Assembly (NCBI GenBank): GCA_963575745.1
Contig: CAUYUJ010021050.1
Coordinates: forward strand, 110,001-145,659
Direction of reading: 5' to 3'
DNA from: Prorocentrum cordatum
Lineage: Eukaryota > Sar > Dinophyceae > Prorocentrales > Prorocentraceae
Length of the DNA: 35,659 nt
Below are positions 26,042 through 35,659 of this stretch, piece by piece (the stretch's first letter is position 1; each line of letters begins with the position of its first letter). The position numbers and the translations under genes are program-made. Under the pieces are notes generated by a model. That model was not told the DNA's origin. It did not search any database and saw only the letters and a program-made list of their open reading frames with translations.

Positions 26042-27778
26042 GCACACGCACACGCACACGCACACGCACACGCACACGCACACGCACACGCACACGCACA
26101 CGCACACGCACACGCACACGCACACGCACACGCACACGCACACGCACACGCACACACGCACACGCACACGCACACGCACACGCACACGCACACGCACACG
26201 CACACGCACACGCACACGCACACGCACACGCACACGCACACGCACACGCACACGCACACGCACACGCACACGCACACGCACACGCACACGCACACGCACA
26301 CGCACACGCACACGCACACGCACACGCACACGCACACGCACGCACACGCACGCACACGCACACGCACACGCACACGCACACGCACACGCACACGCACACG
26401 CACACGCACACGCACACAACGCCACCCGCGCACCCGCGCAACCCGCGCCACCCGCGCACCGCGCACCCGCGCACCCGCGCACCCGCGCACCCGCCAACCG
26501 CGCACCGCGCACCCGCGCACCCGCGCACCCGCGAACCCGCGCACCCGCGCACCCGCGCACACGCCGACCCACGCACCCACGCACACACGCAACACCCGCA
26601 CACACGCACACACGCACACCGCACACACGCACACACCGCACACACGGCACACACGCCCACGCACACACGCACACACGCACACACGGCACCACACGCGACC
26701 CTCCACACACGCACACACGCACACACGCACACACGCACACCGCACACACGCACACACGCAAACACACCCACACGCACACACGCACACACGCACAACGCAC
26801 ACCACGCACACACCGCACACACGCACACACGCACACACGCCACACACGCCAACACGCACACACGCACACACGCACACACGCACACCGCCACACGCACACC
26901 CGCACACCCGCACACCCGCACACCCGCACACCCCGCACACCCGCACACCCCGCGCGCGCACACGCGCACACGCCGCAAACACGCGCACACGCGCACACGC
27001 GACACACAGCGCACAACGAGCACACGCGCACACACGCACACACGCACACACGCACACACGCACACACGCACACACGCACACACCGCTCACACACGCACAC
27101 ACGCACACACGCACACACGCACACAACCCACAACCCACACACCCACACACCCACACACCCAACACACACACACCCACACACCCACACCACCCACAAACCC
27201 ACACACCCACACACCCACCACACCCACACACCCACAAACCCACACACCCACACACCCACACACCACACACCACACACTCCACACACCACACCCCACACAC
27301 CCCACACACCCCCCAAACACCCACACACCACACACCCACACACCCACACAACCACAACAACCACACACCCACACAACCACACGCGCACACGCGCACACGC
27401 GCACACGCGCACACGCGCACACGCGCACACGCGCACACCCGCACACCCGCACACCCGCACACCCGCACACCCGCACACCCGCACACCCGCACACCCGCAC
27501 ACCCGCACACCCGCACACCCGCACACCCGCACACGCGCACACCCGCACACCCGCACACCCGCACACCCGCACACCCGCACACCCGCACACCCGCACACCC
27601 GCACACCCGCACGCCCGCGCACGCGCACACCGCACACCGCACACACGCACACGCGCACACGCGCACACACGCACACACGCACACACGCACACACGCACAC
27701 ACGCACACACGCACACACGCACACACGCACACACGCACACACGCACACGCACGCGCACACGCACACGCACACACACGC
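25869..27778 (+). repeat. 1.9-kb CA/CG array beginning with a family F 5' end
   Basis: It starts CAGGAGGGGAAAACACACAC, the 5' end of dispersed family F, and then expands into ACGC, then long CACACG runs (about 25925-26415, almost strictly alternating pyrimidine-purine). Next come CCGCGCA units (26420-26560), ACACGC units, CACCCA units (27125-27370), then CGCACACC (27380-27610) and ACGCACAC units to 27778. No family F 3' half follows. CACACG and its complement contain no stop codon, so very long open frames exist on both strands; these are artefacts. The alternating tract is a strong Z-DNA candidate. Confidence 0.95.
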
Positions 27779-27780
27779 GA

Positions 27781-28209
27781 GGCCCACCGCGGTGGGGTGG
27801 CCGATGCCCTCGCACATGAAGGAGCGCTTGGCGGCCTGGTGAGGTGCTGCGGTGCTCGCCCCACCGCCCTCCTTGTAAGCCCGAGCGAGGCCCATTGCGG
27901 TGGGGTGGCCGATGCCCTCGCACATGGAGTTGCTGCAGGCGGCATGGAGAGGTGCTGCGACGCTCGCCCTGTCGCCCTCCCTGTAAGGACGTGCGTGGCC
28001 CACCGCGGTGGGGTGGCCGATGCCCTCGCACGCGGAGTTGCTGAAGGCGGCCTGGAGAGGTGCTGCAATGCTCGCCCACCGCCCTCCCTGTAAGCCCGAG
28101 CGAGGCTCGCGATGGTGGGGTGGCCGAAGCCCTCGCACATGGAGTCGCTGGAGACGGCTCTGAGAGGTGCTGCGACGCTCGCCCAGATGCCCTCCCTGTA
28201 AGGCCATGG
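27781..28209 (+). repeat. four 108-bp tandem repeats upstream of the LINE ORF
   Basis: Units begin at 27781, 27889, 27997 and 28104 (108, 108 and 107 bp). Each has GGGGTGGCCGATGCCCTCGC, AGAGGTGCTGC (or a close variant), CTCGCC and GCCCTCC(C/T)TGTAAG. In one frame each unit encodes 36 residues with a [10 protein letters not shown] and ERCC(D/N)ARP pattern. The 107-bp last spacing shifts the frame, so the downstream ORF reads only the last unit in this peptide frame. Tandem monomers in front of a LINE ORF resemble the promoter monomers of some LINE 5' regions, but a coding role is also possible. Confidence 0.88.
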
Positions 28210-31200
28210 CAGAAAGTCTATCAAGCGGCTGCTTCAAGTGACTTTCCCTGCGGCCCGCGTCCTGCGTCTGGTGGTGTGCTCCACAACATGGATGGCGACG
28301 TCGGCCCCTTTGAGGATCTCGACAGGCAGCTGGACGACCAGGTGATGTTCGGGGAGCCACATTCGTCGCCAATGCCGCTGGATCCCCGAAAGCGTCAGAA
28401 CGAGCTAGCACTTGGCGGCCCTCACGGGCCTGGTCGGGACCCCTCCCCGCTGGTCACACTACCCACGGGGAGGTCGTCGTCGCCAGCGTTGCTGGACTCG
28501 GGGAACAGCCAGGTGCCAGCAGCAGGAGGTGAGCTACGTGCGGCAGTGCTTGCGGGTCGACATGGCGCGCCCAAGGTGGAGGCAGATCGTCGTGGTTTGC
28601 AGGTGATCACCGTGAATGCCAACTCCTACGGCTCGCTCACCAAGTACCTCGCCACTTGTACGGCTGACGTCGTCTTAGCTCAAGAGGTGCACGCTCGTGG
28701 GCCCAAGATGCACGAAGTACAAGGCGACGCGCTCGACGTTGGCTGGAAAGGCCAGTGGATCGATGCGACCCCAACTGCTGAAGGTGGATCGGAGGGTGGT
28801 CTCGCTGTGCTCGCTCGTTCTTGCATCCAGGTCACCAAGGCCCCCTTCCTAGAGCACGGCGTGATCTATGCAGGCCGCATTGGAGCGGGCTTCGTCCATG
28901 CTGGCCAGCGTGGAGGCATCGTCACGGTCTCGATCTACCTGTACACAGGAGAAGGTCGCACCCCGAGGAACTTAGCCTTGTTGTGGGAAGCGTGCAAATA
29001 CGTGCGTCGAGTGGCCGCTGCAGGTTACTCTTGGCTGATCGCAGGTGATTTCAATATGTCACCATTGGAGCTGTTTGAGCACGACTGGCTTCACATGATC
29101 CAAGGGCGGTGCTGCGCCCCTGATCACCCCGCGTGCTTGCAAGCCACGCCGGGCACGCTGATAGATTTCTTTATCTTACACAGCTCGCTAGTGGATGATG
29201 TGCCGTTCCAGGTCGCGGTGCAGTGCGACGCTACACTATGGCCGCGCCAGCCTGTGCTGCTGCACCTGCCCAGAGATAGGATCCAGCTCAAGAAGCGGGA
29301 GCTCGAGCAGCCGAGGGGATTCCCCAAAGTTGCGGCGCCTGGATGTGCGAGGTTCCCCATCGACTGGAACCCTTTCTTTGTCTGTCTGGAAGGTGCCAAC
29401 ACGCTGGAGGACCTCGCCCAGGCCTGGGATATACTGCTTGCTGGCATCGAAGCGGAGCTGGCCAACCGTCATGACCTGGTCGGCATCAGGCGGAAAGATT
29501 ACCTGGGCAGAGTTGGTGCGCCTGAGCTTCGTGACAAGGCTGTGGCGTGTGCTCCTGCTCGGCGACGTGCGCGGCATGGGCGCACTACGACGGCGTGGGC
29601 GGTAGCGGCCAGGTGGGCCCAGCACCTCACGTCAGTCCAGACCGCCGTCGCCAACAGGATCGCTGAGGTAAGCGACAACCCCTCAGAAGCCAAGCTCCAG
29701 CAACACATCCGCACCATCGGGCGAATCATGCGTGAGACGATTGTCTACCAGCAGCGTTTCCAGAAGCAGCAGCACCTACTTCGGCAGCTCGATGTTGAGG
29801 CACAGGCTTTCTTCCAAGCCGGCTTGCATCACTTTGGCGACCCCGACTTCCAGGAGCAAGCGCAGCGCATCATTAGTGAAAGCAGTGCACGCACGGCCAT
29901 TGCAGAGGCGCAGTGCACCCAGGCCTGGCAGGACTGGGCCAAGAGCGACGGCGGCGCTGGACGAGCGCATCGTTTCACGAAGGAGCGCAGCCCAGTCGAA
30001 GTGCCTCCCGCCCATGACACGGGGCAGCCGTGTGAACTTGCGGATCGGGAGCTCCAGCAGTGGACGAAGATCTGGCAGCATCGTGGGCTAGGTGAGTCTG
30101 AGTTGCCGCCCGAAGCGCAGAGTTGGCCCTTGCTGGGGCCACCCACTGTTGATGAACTGCGGAAGGTGTTCATGACTTTCCCCGAGAAGTCTGCTGTCGG
30201 CCAGAAAGGCCTCCACCCTCGACAGCTCATGCACCTGTCCGATCCAGTAGTGTTAGCTCTGTCGCTCATGTTCACAGCTTGCGAGGACAAGCTGGGCCGG
30301 CCACCTCAGAGGCTAGTCGCGCTCCTTGTTCGTCTGCCCAAACCCTATGGGGGCACCCGCCTTATTGGATTGCTCAATTCGATTATCAGAAGATGGATCA
30401 GAATGAGAAGGCCCATCTCTGCAGCTTGGACAACATCGCAGCGCAGCTCACATTCTTGGGGCACAGGGCCAGGTCGGAGCTCGTCAGCGTCAGCGTTCCC
30501 CCTCAGCCTGGACAACGAGATCGCAGAGGCGCTGAGCCTCAAGACGGTGACGCTCATGATAGGTTTGTGGAAGTGCTTCGAGTTGGTGTCGCCGCGCATC
30601 CTTCTTCGTGAAGCCGTAGCGGTGGGATATTCGCCGAGATCAACGTGGATGTTAATTCAAAGCTGCAGCCAGCCCAGGACGCTCAGGGCGCATGGGAGTG
30701 AGTCTTCCTTGTTCACTTCGCACCAAGGTATTGTTGCAGGATTTTCGCGCGCCACCACGGTTTTAGAAGTTCTCATGTATCGTTCTATGAGAAGGCGGTC
30801 AGCTCTGTGCCCGACGGTAACGCCGCGACAGCTTGTAGATGATCCCTCACTTTGTTGGGCAGGTTTGGCGAGAGACTGTGCTCTTGAAGTTGCCGAGGCC
30901 GCCGATGAGGTCACGGAGGCCCTCGAATACTTGAAGCTCCCCGTGCAGATCAAGAAGCTTGGCTTGGTGGCTTCAGATGCGCACACAACGAAGGTGGTGA
31001 GTCGGGAACCCAAGAAGTGGATGCGCAATCTTGGACATGAGCTATCTTCAAGACGGCCTCAACGCTGTCAAGAGGCCGCCAGATACGCAGGACTTTCTCA
31101 ACGAGTACGGAAGCTACACATACTGAAGAAGGCCGAGGGTTGCCGCCGCATGGTCAGGATCCAAGCAGCGGGTTTGACGCCTGCGGTGCTGCGTGGAACC

Positions 31201-31464
31201 GCTGTTGTTGGAGTTGCCGAACACATCCTTCGCCCCGTTCGAACTGTAGCAGGTGCCCTTGCAGGTGTCAAGCCAGGAGCGTCGCTCACCATGGGGCTGT
31301 TGATGCAGCCGAATGCTAAGTATGACCCGGTTTTCAAGGCCACGACCGACGTGCTGTTTCTCTTCGCTACCTGGATATGGGAGGCCAGAGTACCGTTGCA
31401 TGAGCTGCAGGTGGCCTGGCAGTGCATGCACGATCAGATGTCCCGAGCGGGGAGTTGGGCCTAG
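28060..31464 (+). pseudogene. LINE-like APE endonuclease / reverse transcriptase (ORF of 1134 codons)
   Basis: An N-terminal part derived from the 108-bp repeat precedes an APE-type endonuclease (about residues 180-400). It has Asn186 in VNANSYG, Glu209 in QEVH, Asp330 and Asn332 in GDFNMS, and Asp369 in LIDFFIL. The terminal block reads PRQPVLLHL, where family members usually have a His, so the last catalytic residue seems lost. After a helical linker the RT has GLHPRQLMHLSD, LPKPYGGTRLIGLLN, LWKCFELVSP, QGIVAGFSRATT (from residue 889) and VDD (Asp927, Asp928). In motif A the position of the first catalytic Asp is Gly835, so polymerase activity is unlikely. A TAG (31462-31464) stops the frame before the zinc cluster. 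The true start is unclear; 28289 is a possible Met after the repeats. The product would be a target-primed retrotransposition enzyme acting in the nucleus. Confidence 0.85.
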
Positions 31465-33684
31465 GTCAAGGGACCTCTAGCGGCAGCCTGGATGTCGCTC
31501 CGACGAATTGGATGGTCCATGACGTCAGCCCATGAGATCGTCACCGACTCCAGCACTTTCTTCTCGCTCCTCCAAGTTGCGCCGCGGGACTTTCGTGACC
31601 TCTTGGAGCAGGGGATCCACCGCTGACAGCTCAGGAAGATCCAGGAGCACATCCCAGAGCTCCAGGACGAGCAGATCTGGTTCAAAGGTATGCGAGCTTG
31701 CGTGGCAGGATCGAGAGCGGTGCGGCGGTCTGCGGACCTCGGCGCCCTGCAGTGCCTGTGGACAGGCGCCATGTGGCAGCGTGAAAAGAAATGGAGGTTC
31801 GGATTTGTCAAAGAGCCTGATTGTTTTGCTTGTGGTGCGCCTCGCGAAACGCTTGGCCACAGATGGTATGATTGTTCGAAGATGCTAGAGCTTCACACTG
31901 ACAGCGCCGACACCGATCCCGCGCTTCAGGAATCCCCTGAGGGTTAGCGCCTGCTTAAGACGCGTGAGAGACTGCGTAAGGCGGCCATGGACACCCTCGG
32001 CCCCCCTGAGTTTGATAATGTTGCATACGCTTACGCTTTGCCGCTGCTCCCGCCTAGCTCTGAGAGGCCCGACATAACTCATGAGCAATGGTTTGAGTGG
32101 GGGGACCCCACCATCCCGTGGGCTGGAACTGTGTACACGGATGAGGCTGGCCAGGGTATGGAGTTCTCGGAGGTGGCTAGGTGTGCGTGGGCGGTGGTGC
32201 AGTTGGACCCTTCAGGCCGCCCTTCCAAGGCCCGTTTTGGGGGCCTGCCAGGGCTTCAGTCGGTGCCCCGAGCGGCGAGGTATGCAGCCCTGCAGGCCGT
32301 CAAAGCGTCTCCAAAGGTTGTGCGAATAGTGTCTGACCATTTTTCCCTCGTCCAGGAAGGTCAGAGCTGGTGTGAGCGCCTGCTCGCCATGCTGAAATCT
32401 GGAGAGCGCTCCGAGGCGTGGTTGGGCGGCAGGCCAGGCCCCCTCCTAGCTTCGCCTGGACCCCTTCTCATAAGTCGCTGGAGGCTGTTCTGGAGAAGGG
32501 GGTGGGGGTCCGTGCGTGGCTTGGCAATGCGTGGGCGGATTCATTTGCTTCGGTTGCGTTGCATGTTGTCTGTCATAGCCCGTGCTTTCACAAAGCCTTA
32601 GAGGTACGGCTCTCAGAAGCTATTGCGAATGCTAAGTATGTCTCCTGGGCTGGTGCGCGGATTTTGGGGTCGGAGTTCTGGAGCCCTTCCCAGCCTGAGC
32701 CTCGGGCCCCCGGGCCTCCTCCTGCGCCTCCGAGGGTCGCCCTGAACCCGCACCAGCTCATCCAATGCCGTGGAGGAGTGCGTTGCCTGAATTGTAATCT
32801 CTCGGCGTTTACCACTGAGACGCGGCGCGCGATTGAGTGCCGACCTTGTCGCCCCACTCTGTTGAAGCGGCAGCGTGCCGAAGCCCTCCTGCAGGCTGAG
32901 GGGGTCACTAGCCCTGCCCCTGCCCCTTCCTCTGGTGCCGTGGCCGCCGCGCTGACGGCAGCTGCTGTCGTTTGTGGCGCCGCGAGGCGCGATGATAGCC
33001 GCGAGGCCAGCAGATCCCTGCGAGGGAAGCCTCAACCGGTGGAGGGAGCGTCGTCCCAGTCGTCGTCGGAGGGGGGAGGGAAGCGTGAATCGCGCGAGGC
33101 CATCGTGGCCCGTCTCCTTGCTGCTGCTCGAGGCCCTCCTGTGGCCACCCCCATCGCCCCCCTCTGGGGCGACTGGAGGAGGTGGAGGTGGAGGGGAGAG
33201 TGGCAGGGCCAGCAGCTGGAGCGAGGAGCGAGGCGCGGCGCGGAGCGCGCGCGCGACCGCCCCCCCTGCCACTGCCACCTCGCCGCTGGCCACGGCGGCG
33301 GCGGCCACGGATGCCGAGGCCCCTCCCCTGAGGGGCCAGGCCGCCCGAGCGCCTGCTGCGGCCGCCGTTATCGCTGGGGATAGGGGTGGGCCGAGCGCGG
33401 GGGCTGGGTGTGGGGAGGATCGTTTGCGAGCTGCGATTCGAGGGTCAGGAGCTGCTCAGTCACCCGTCTTCGAGAACGGGCATGAGCTCCTGACTTGTCC
33501 TCCTTATGTGTATCGCAGGCGGCGTGGAGGGGTAGCTCAGAAGCAGAGTCGCCTCTTGTCACAGCCGTGCACTGGAACTGTTCCTGCCCTGCACTTGTGC
33601 AGGACTCCCGCGGAGCGGGAGCGAGCGCGGCGACGGGACAACCTTGCGGCTGGGCTCCACCCCTCGGGGAAGCGCCTGGGCTAG
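31465..33684 (+). pseudogene. same LINE-like element: zinc cluster, RNase H and C-terminal fingers, with stops and frameshifts
   Basis: It continues the frame after the TAG (31462) and has two more in-frame stops (TGA 31624-31626, TAG 31945-31947). The zinc cluster CFACG...GHRWYDC is at 31822-31875. RNase H starts with VYTDEAG (Asp codon 32140). Its Glu position reads RAARYAAL, so that residue seems lost (Ala codon 32275). VSDHF follows (Asp 32335). A one-base loss in the GC-rich stretch at about 32425-32445 moves TPSHKS (His 32469) and GNAWADSFA (Asp 32538) to another frame. The first C-terminal finger (CLNC...C..C) is at about 32780-32850. A second shift near 33170 leads to HELLTC...YRRRRGG, where the CxxC of the sister element's finger appears as Arg, and the frame ends at 33684. 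The domain order equals that of the relic at 7961-10345. Confidence 0.83.
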
Positions 33685-33884
33685 GGTCGGGGCCGCTTGC
33701 AAGGGTTCCCGAGTTGCCACAAGAGCTCGTGCAGGCCCTTTTTGGCCTTGCTTTCGGCGGTCTGGGGACCGCATCTGTGCTCTCTTGCCTCCTAGAGCCT
33801 CGAGGGACCCCAGGCCTCAGTGGCCTCCTGGGCAGGGCTGTGTTCGTTTCACACGTGATTCGGACGCTGACCCTTCGGTAGCTC
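33685..33884 (+). other. probable 3' region of the LINE-like element
   Basis: About 200 bp without coding signal between the end of the LINE frame and a CA-rich family F copy. The 3' boundary of the element cannot be set from one copy; no poly-A tail is visible. Confidence 0.35.
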
Positions 33885-34071
33885 GACACACACACACAAA
33901 CGCACACACACGCACACATACACGGACACAATTAATCGTCGATTCCCAGGGAAATATGGGAAATTATTGGAAGTGCGGGGGGGGAGACAAAAACGCAGAA
34001 ACTATAGGAAAAATGTGGGAATGCTTTTATTTGTCTGTGTTCATTTGTGTGTCCTGGGGCCCCTTCAAAAG
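33885..34071 (+). repeat. dispersed repeat family F, copy 4
   Basis: Begins with an expanded CA/CACG tract (GACACACACACACAAACGC), then GGACACAATTAATCGTCGAT, TCCCAGGGAAATATGGGAAA, GCGGGGGGGGAGACAAAAAC, CATTTGTGTGTCCTGGGGCC, CCTTCAAAAG. The CA stretch is longer than in the copies at 1424 and 5770, showing the length instability of this part. Confidence 0.82.
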
Positions 34072-34765
34072 TTCAGCGGTGCTCTTGGCCGTGCTGTGTT
34101 TGGATAGCGCGAGGACGTCCGGGGTCGCTGTCGGCTCGCTTGGCAGGGCGGCTCGCATCCGTGGGCGCCGCCACGGGGCCCTCCGCCCGTGCCCCGGCGG
34201 CCTCGCGGGTGGGGGGCGGTGGTATCCTCTCTCCTCCCTCCTCCTCCCTTTTGTTCCGTCCCTCCCTTTCCGCCTCCCCCTTCTTCCCGTCCTTCTTACC
34301 CCTCCCTCTGCTTCTTCCTCTCTCCTTTCGCCTCCTCCCTCTCTCCGTGTGTGTATCTTTCGCCTCCTCCCTTTCTCCGTGTGCGTATTGCTCTGCAGCC
34401 GTTCTGAGGTCATCTGAGGGGGCGGAGCTTAATCATGGCGGGCGAAGCCGCAATATCCGTGATTCCATAACTCTATCTCCCTGAGTCCTCCCTTCCTCCC
34501 TCCTTTTTTCGTTCCTACCTTCCCTCCTCACCCCCCCTCCCCCTCTTCCCCCCTCCTCTCCTCCTCTCTCCCCCTCCCCCTCTGCCCCTGGACGCAGGAC
34601 CGTCACGCTGTACATGTTCATGCTGTTCATGCTGGTGATGGGCACAGTGAACATGGTGCCGCGCCCCCGAGGGCAGGACTCGATGGGGCAACCTATAGCA
34701 TAAAACGGACATTTTCCGGAGGCCCGAGCAGGTTGCGCGGATCGGCGCTGCAGCCCCCTGGCGTT
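34072..34765. other. spacer with CT-rich tracts
   Basis: No gene supported. CTCC/CCTTT-rich pyrimidine tracts lie at 34225-34390 and 34490-34590, including a near-duplicate of about 40 bp (TTTCGCCTCCTCCCT, CTCCGTGTG at 34327 and 34359). Confidence 0.45.
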
Positions 34766-34908
34766 CCGTCGGCCCTGTCCCTCTACGGGGGGAAGATTCG
34801 ACAATAGTCCAAGAATAGTCTGGGGACGATGTTTTGGCAATTTTTTGTTTTTTTGTATTTTTCGGGGGGGCATTTTTAACAAACGAAAATTTGTCCCAAA
34901 TCCGCCTT
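34766..34908. mobile_element. MITE family T8, right-truncated copy
   Basis: CCGTCGGCCCTGTCCCTCTACGG, AATAGTCTGGGGACGATGTT and, at its right, CCCAAATCCGCC match the left end, interior and start of the right end of 13878-14023. The outer part of the right end is missing, and GC-rich sequence (GGCGCGCTCCGCGC) follows. Confidence 0.6.
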
Positions 34909-35200
34909 CGCGCCTCAGGCGCCGCCCCCGGCGCGCTCCGCGCCGTTGGTTTTCGGCGATGGCCTGTCTCCCAGGAGCGTCTGCCGGGCCCGGGGGGCCG
35001 CATAAGAACACTCAGGGCGAAGAAGGGGTGCTGTGCAGCAGTGGGCGGGGCGCTGCCATCGAGCCTGTCATCGTGAGCTCCGAGGCCAGGCCTTGCTTTC
35101 AGGAGGGAGGCGGGCAGTGGCAGCAAGGACTAACGCTAGGCAATGCGCTCAGGGAGCCGAGGCGGCCCGAGTGCTGCTGGGATCAGGGCGTACGAGAGTC
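34909..35200. other. unassigned spacer
   Basis: Begins with GCCTCAGGCGCCGCCCCCGG, related to 14276-14310. No gene supported. Confidence 0.35.
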
Positions 35201-35297
35201 AGGAGGGGAAACGCACACACACAGACACAATTCATCGTCGACTCCCAGGACAATATGAGCAGTGGGGGGGAAGACGAAAGTGTCCCTGGGCCCCTTG
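35201..35297 (+). repeat. dispersed repeat family F, copy 5 (internally deleted)
   Basis: AGGAGGGGAAACGCACACAC, GACACAATTCATCGTCGACT, CCCAGGACAATATG, GTGGGGGGGAAGACGAAAG, GTGTCCCTGGGCCCCTT. The segment between the GACGAAA block and GTGTCCC is missing, so the copy is about 97 bp. Confidence 0.78.
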
Positions 35298-35354
35298 AGA
35301 GGGTCACGGACGGCAGAGTGGGTAGCTGTGTGAGTGGTCGGTTGTTCAGCTCGG

Positions 35355-35400
35355 TTTAGGTCGGGCCTATCCCTCTACAGGGGGAATGCTTTTCCGTCGC
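35355..35400. mobile_element. MITE family T8, solo end
   Basis: TTTAGGTCGGGCCTATCCCT, CTACAGGGGGAATG and TTTTCCGTCG match the terminal repeat of 4934-5126. No opposite end is seen before the window ends, so it is a solo terminus or an element cut by the window edge. Confidence 0.55.
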
Positions 35401-35659
35401 AGCCGCGAGCGAAGGCGCACGCAGCGTCCGAGGTCAACCCGGGCTACGGGCGAAGCCTGATTGCCCAACGGACGCCCACGGTTGCCGCACAGGAGGAAGA
35501 CTCAAGAAAAGCCCCAAAAAATTATCCCGGCAAAGCAACCTAACATCGATGTGTAGGAGCATATCTGGAAGCATTCCCCTTAAGATTCGGATGAGAATCC
35601 AGTTGTAGAATTCTGCTGTTCTCGCAGTCGTAGTCGCATTCGCGATGACAGTCGCAGTG
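35401..35659. other. unassigned right edge
   Basis: No gene supported. The last 45 bases hold GTCGTAGTCGCATTCGC and CAGTCGCAGT words that may be the start of a further short repeat. Confidence 0.35.

Noticed and set aside
20391-28209. CRISPR array
   Set aside because: The 101-bp and 108-bp repeats are contiguous with no unique spacers of regular length.
25589-28411. Very long open frames on both strands (up to about 940 codons)
   Set aside because: They consist of Cys/Val/Arg/Ala or Thr/His/Arg repeats produced by stop-free CACACG sequence. No domain, and open frames exist on both strands at once.
30279-30611. A second RT reading frame within the LINE element
   Set aside because: The main frame stays coherent through this region (LDNEIAEALSLK, LWKCFELV), so the alternative frame is most simply a shadow.

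Overview
The window looks like nuclear DNA of a dinoflagellate. That is an inference from four things: GC-rich, repeat-saturated sequence with no compact or operon-like gene order; pol relics with the APE endonuclease, RT, RNase H and zinc-finger layout and the Ty1/copia variant that I associate with dinoflagellate genomes; very long GGA/TCC and CA/CG microsatellites; and no bacterial signals. I cannot name a species. I found no intact cellular gene, tRNA, rRNA or CRISPR array. Nearly all long open frames are stop-free simple repeats.

Layout. 1-640: a GGA array, a hairpin and dispersed-repeat copies. 2.26-3.8 kb: a compound inverted-repeat (foldback-like) structure whose arms are 18-bp minisatellites. 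4.1-5.7 kb: a mariner-type MITE, an 8-bp-TSD MITE and two 70-bp hairpin elements. 7.2-10.5 kb: a MITE, then a 5'-truncated RT/RNase H relic enclosed by TCC arrays. 11.1-14.7 kb: a dense cluster of short TIR elements around a head-to-head TCC/GGA block. 16.3-18.0 kb: a decayed Ty1/copia-like pol. 20.1-21.6 kb: a 1.4-kb TIR element with an 8-bp target duplication, carrying ten copies of a 101-bp repeat. 21.8-22.4 kb: a GAT array. 23.2-25.2 kb: inverted GGA/TCC arrays. 25.9-27.8 kb: a 1.9-kb CA/CG array. 27.8-33.7 kb: a nearly full-length LINE-like element preceded by four 108-bp tandem repeats. 33.9-35.6 kb: more short dispersed elements.

How it fits together. This is a mobile-element graveyard. 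Autonomous elements (LINE-like and copia-like) have lost catalytic residues and frames. At least eight short non-autonomous families are present, several more than once, so alignment within the window supports their boundaries. Microsatellites recur at element junctions: the CA/CG array begins with the 5' end of a dispersed repeat, TCC arrays replace both ends of one RT copy, and tandem arrays sit inside a TIR element and in front of the LINE ORF. The most interesting objects are the TIR element carrying the 101-bp array, the foldback-like structure, the CA/CG array with its probable origin, and the LINE with its 108-bp monomers.
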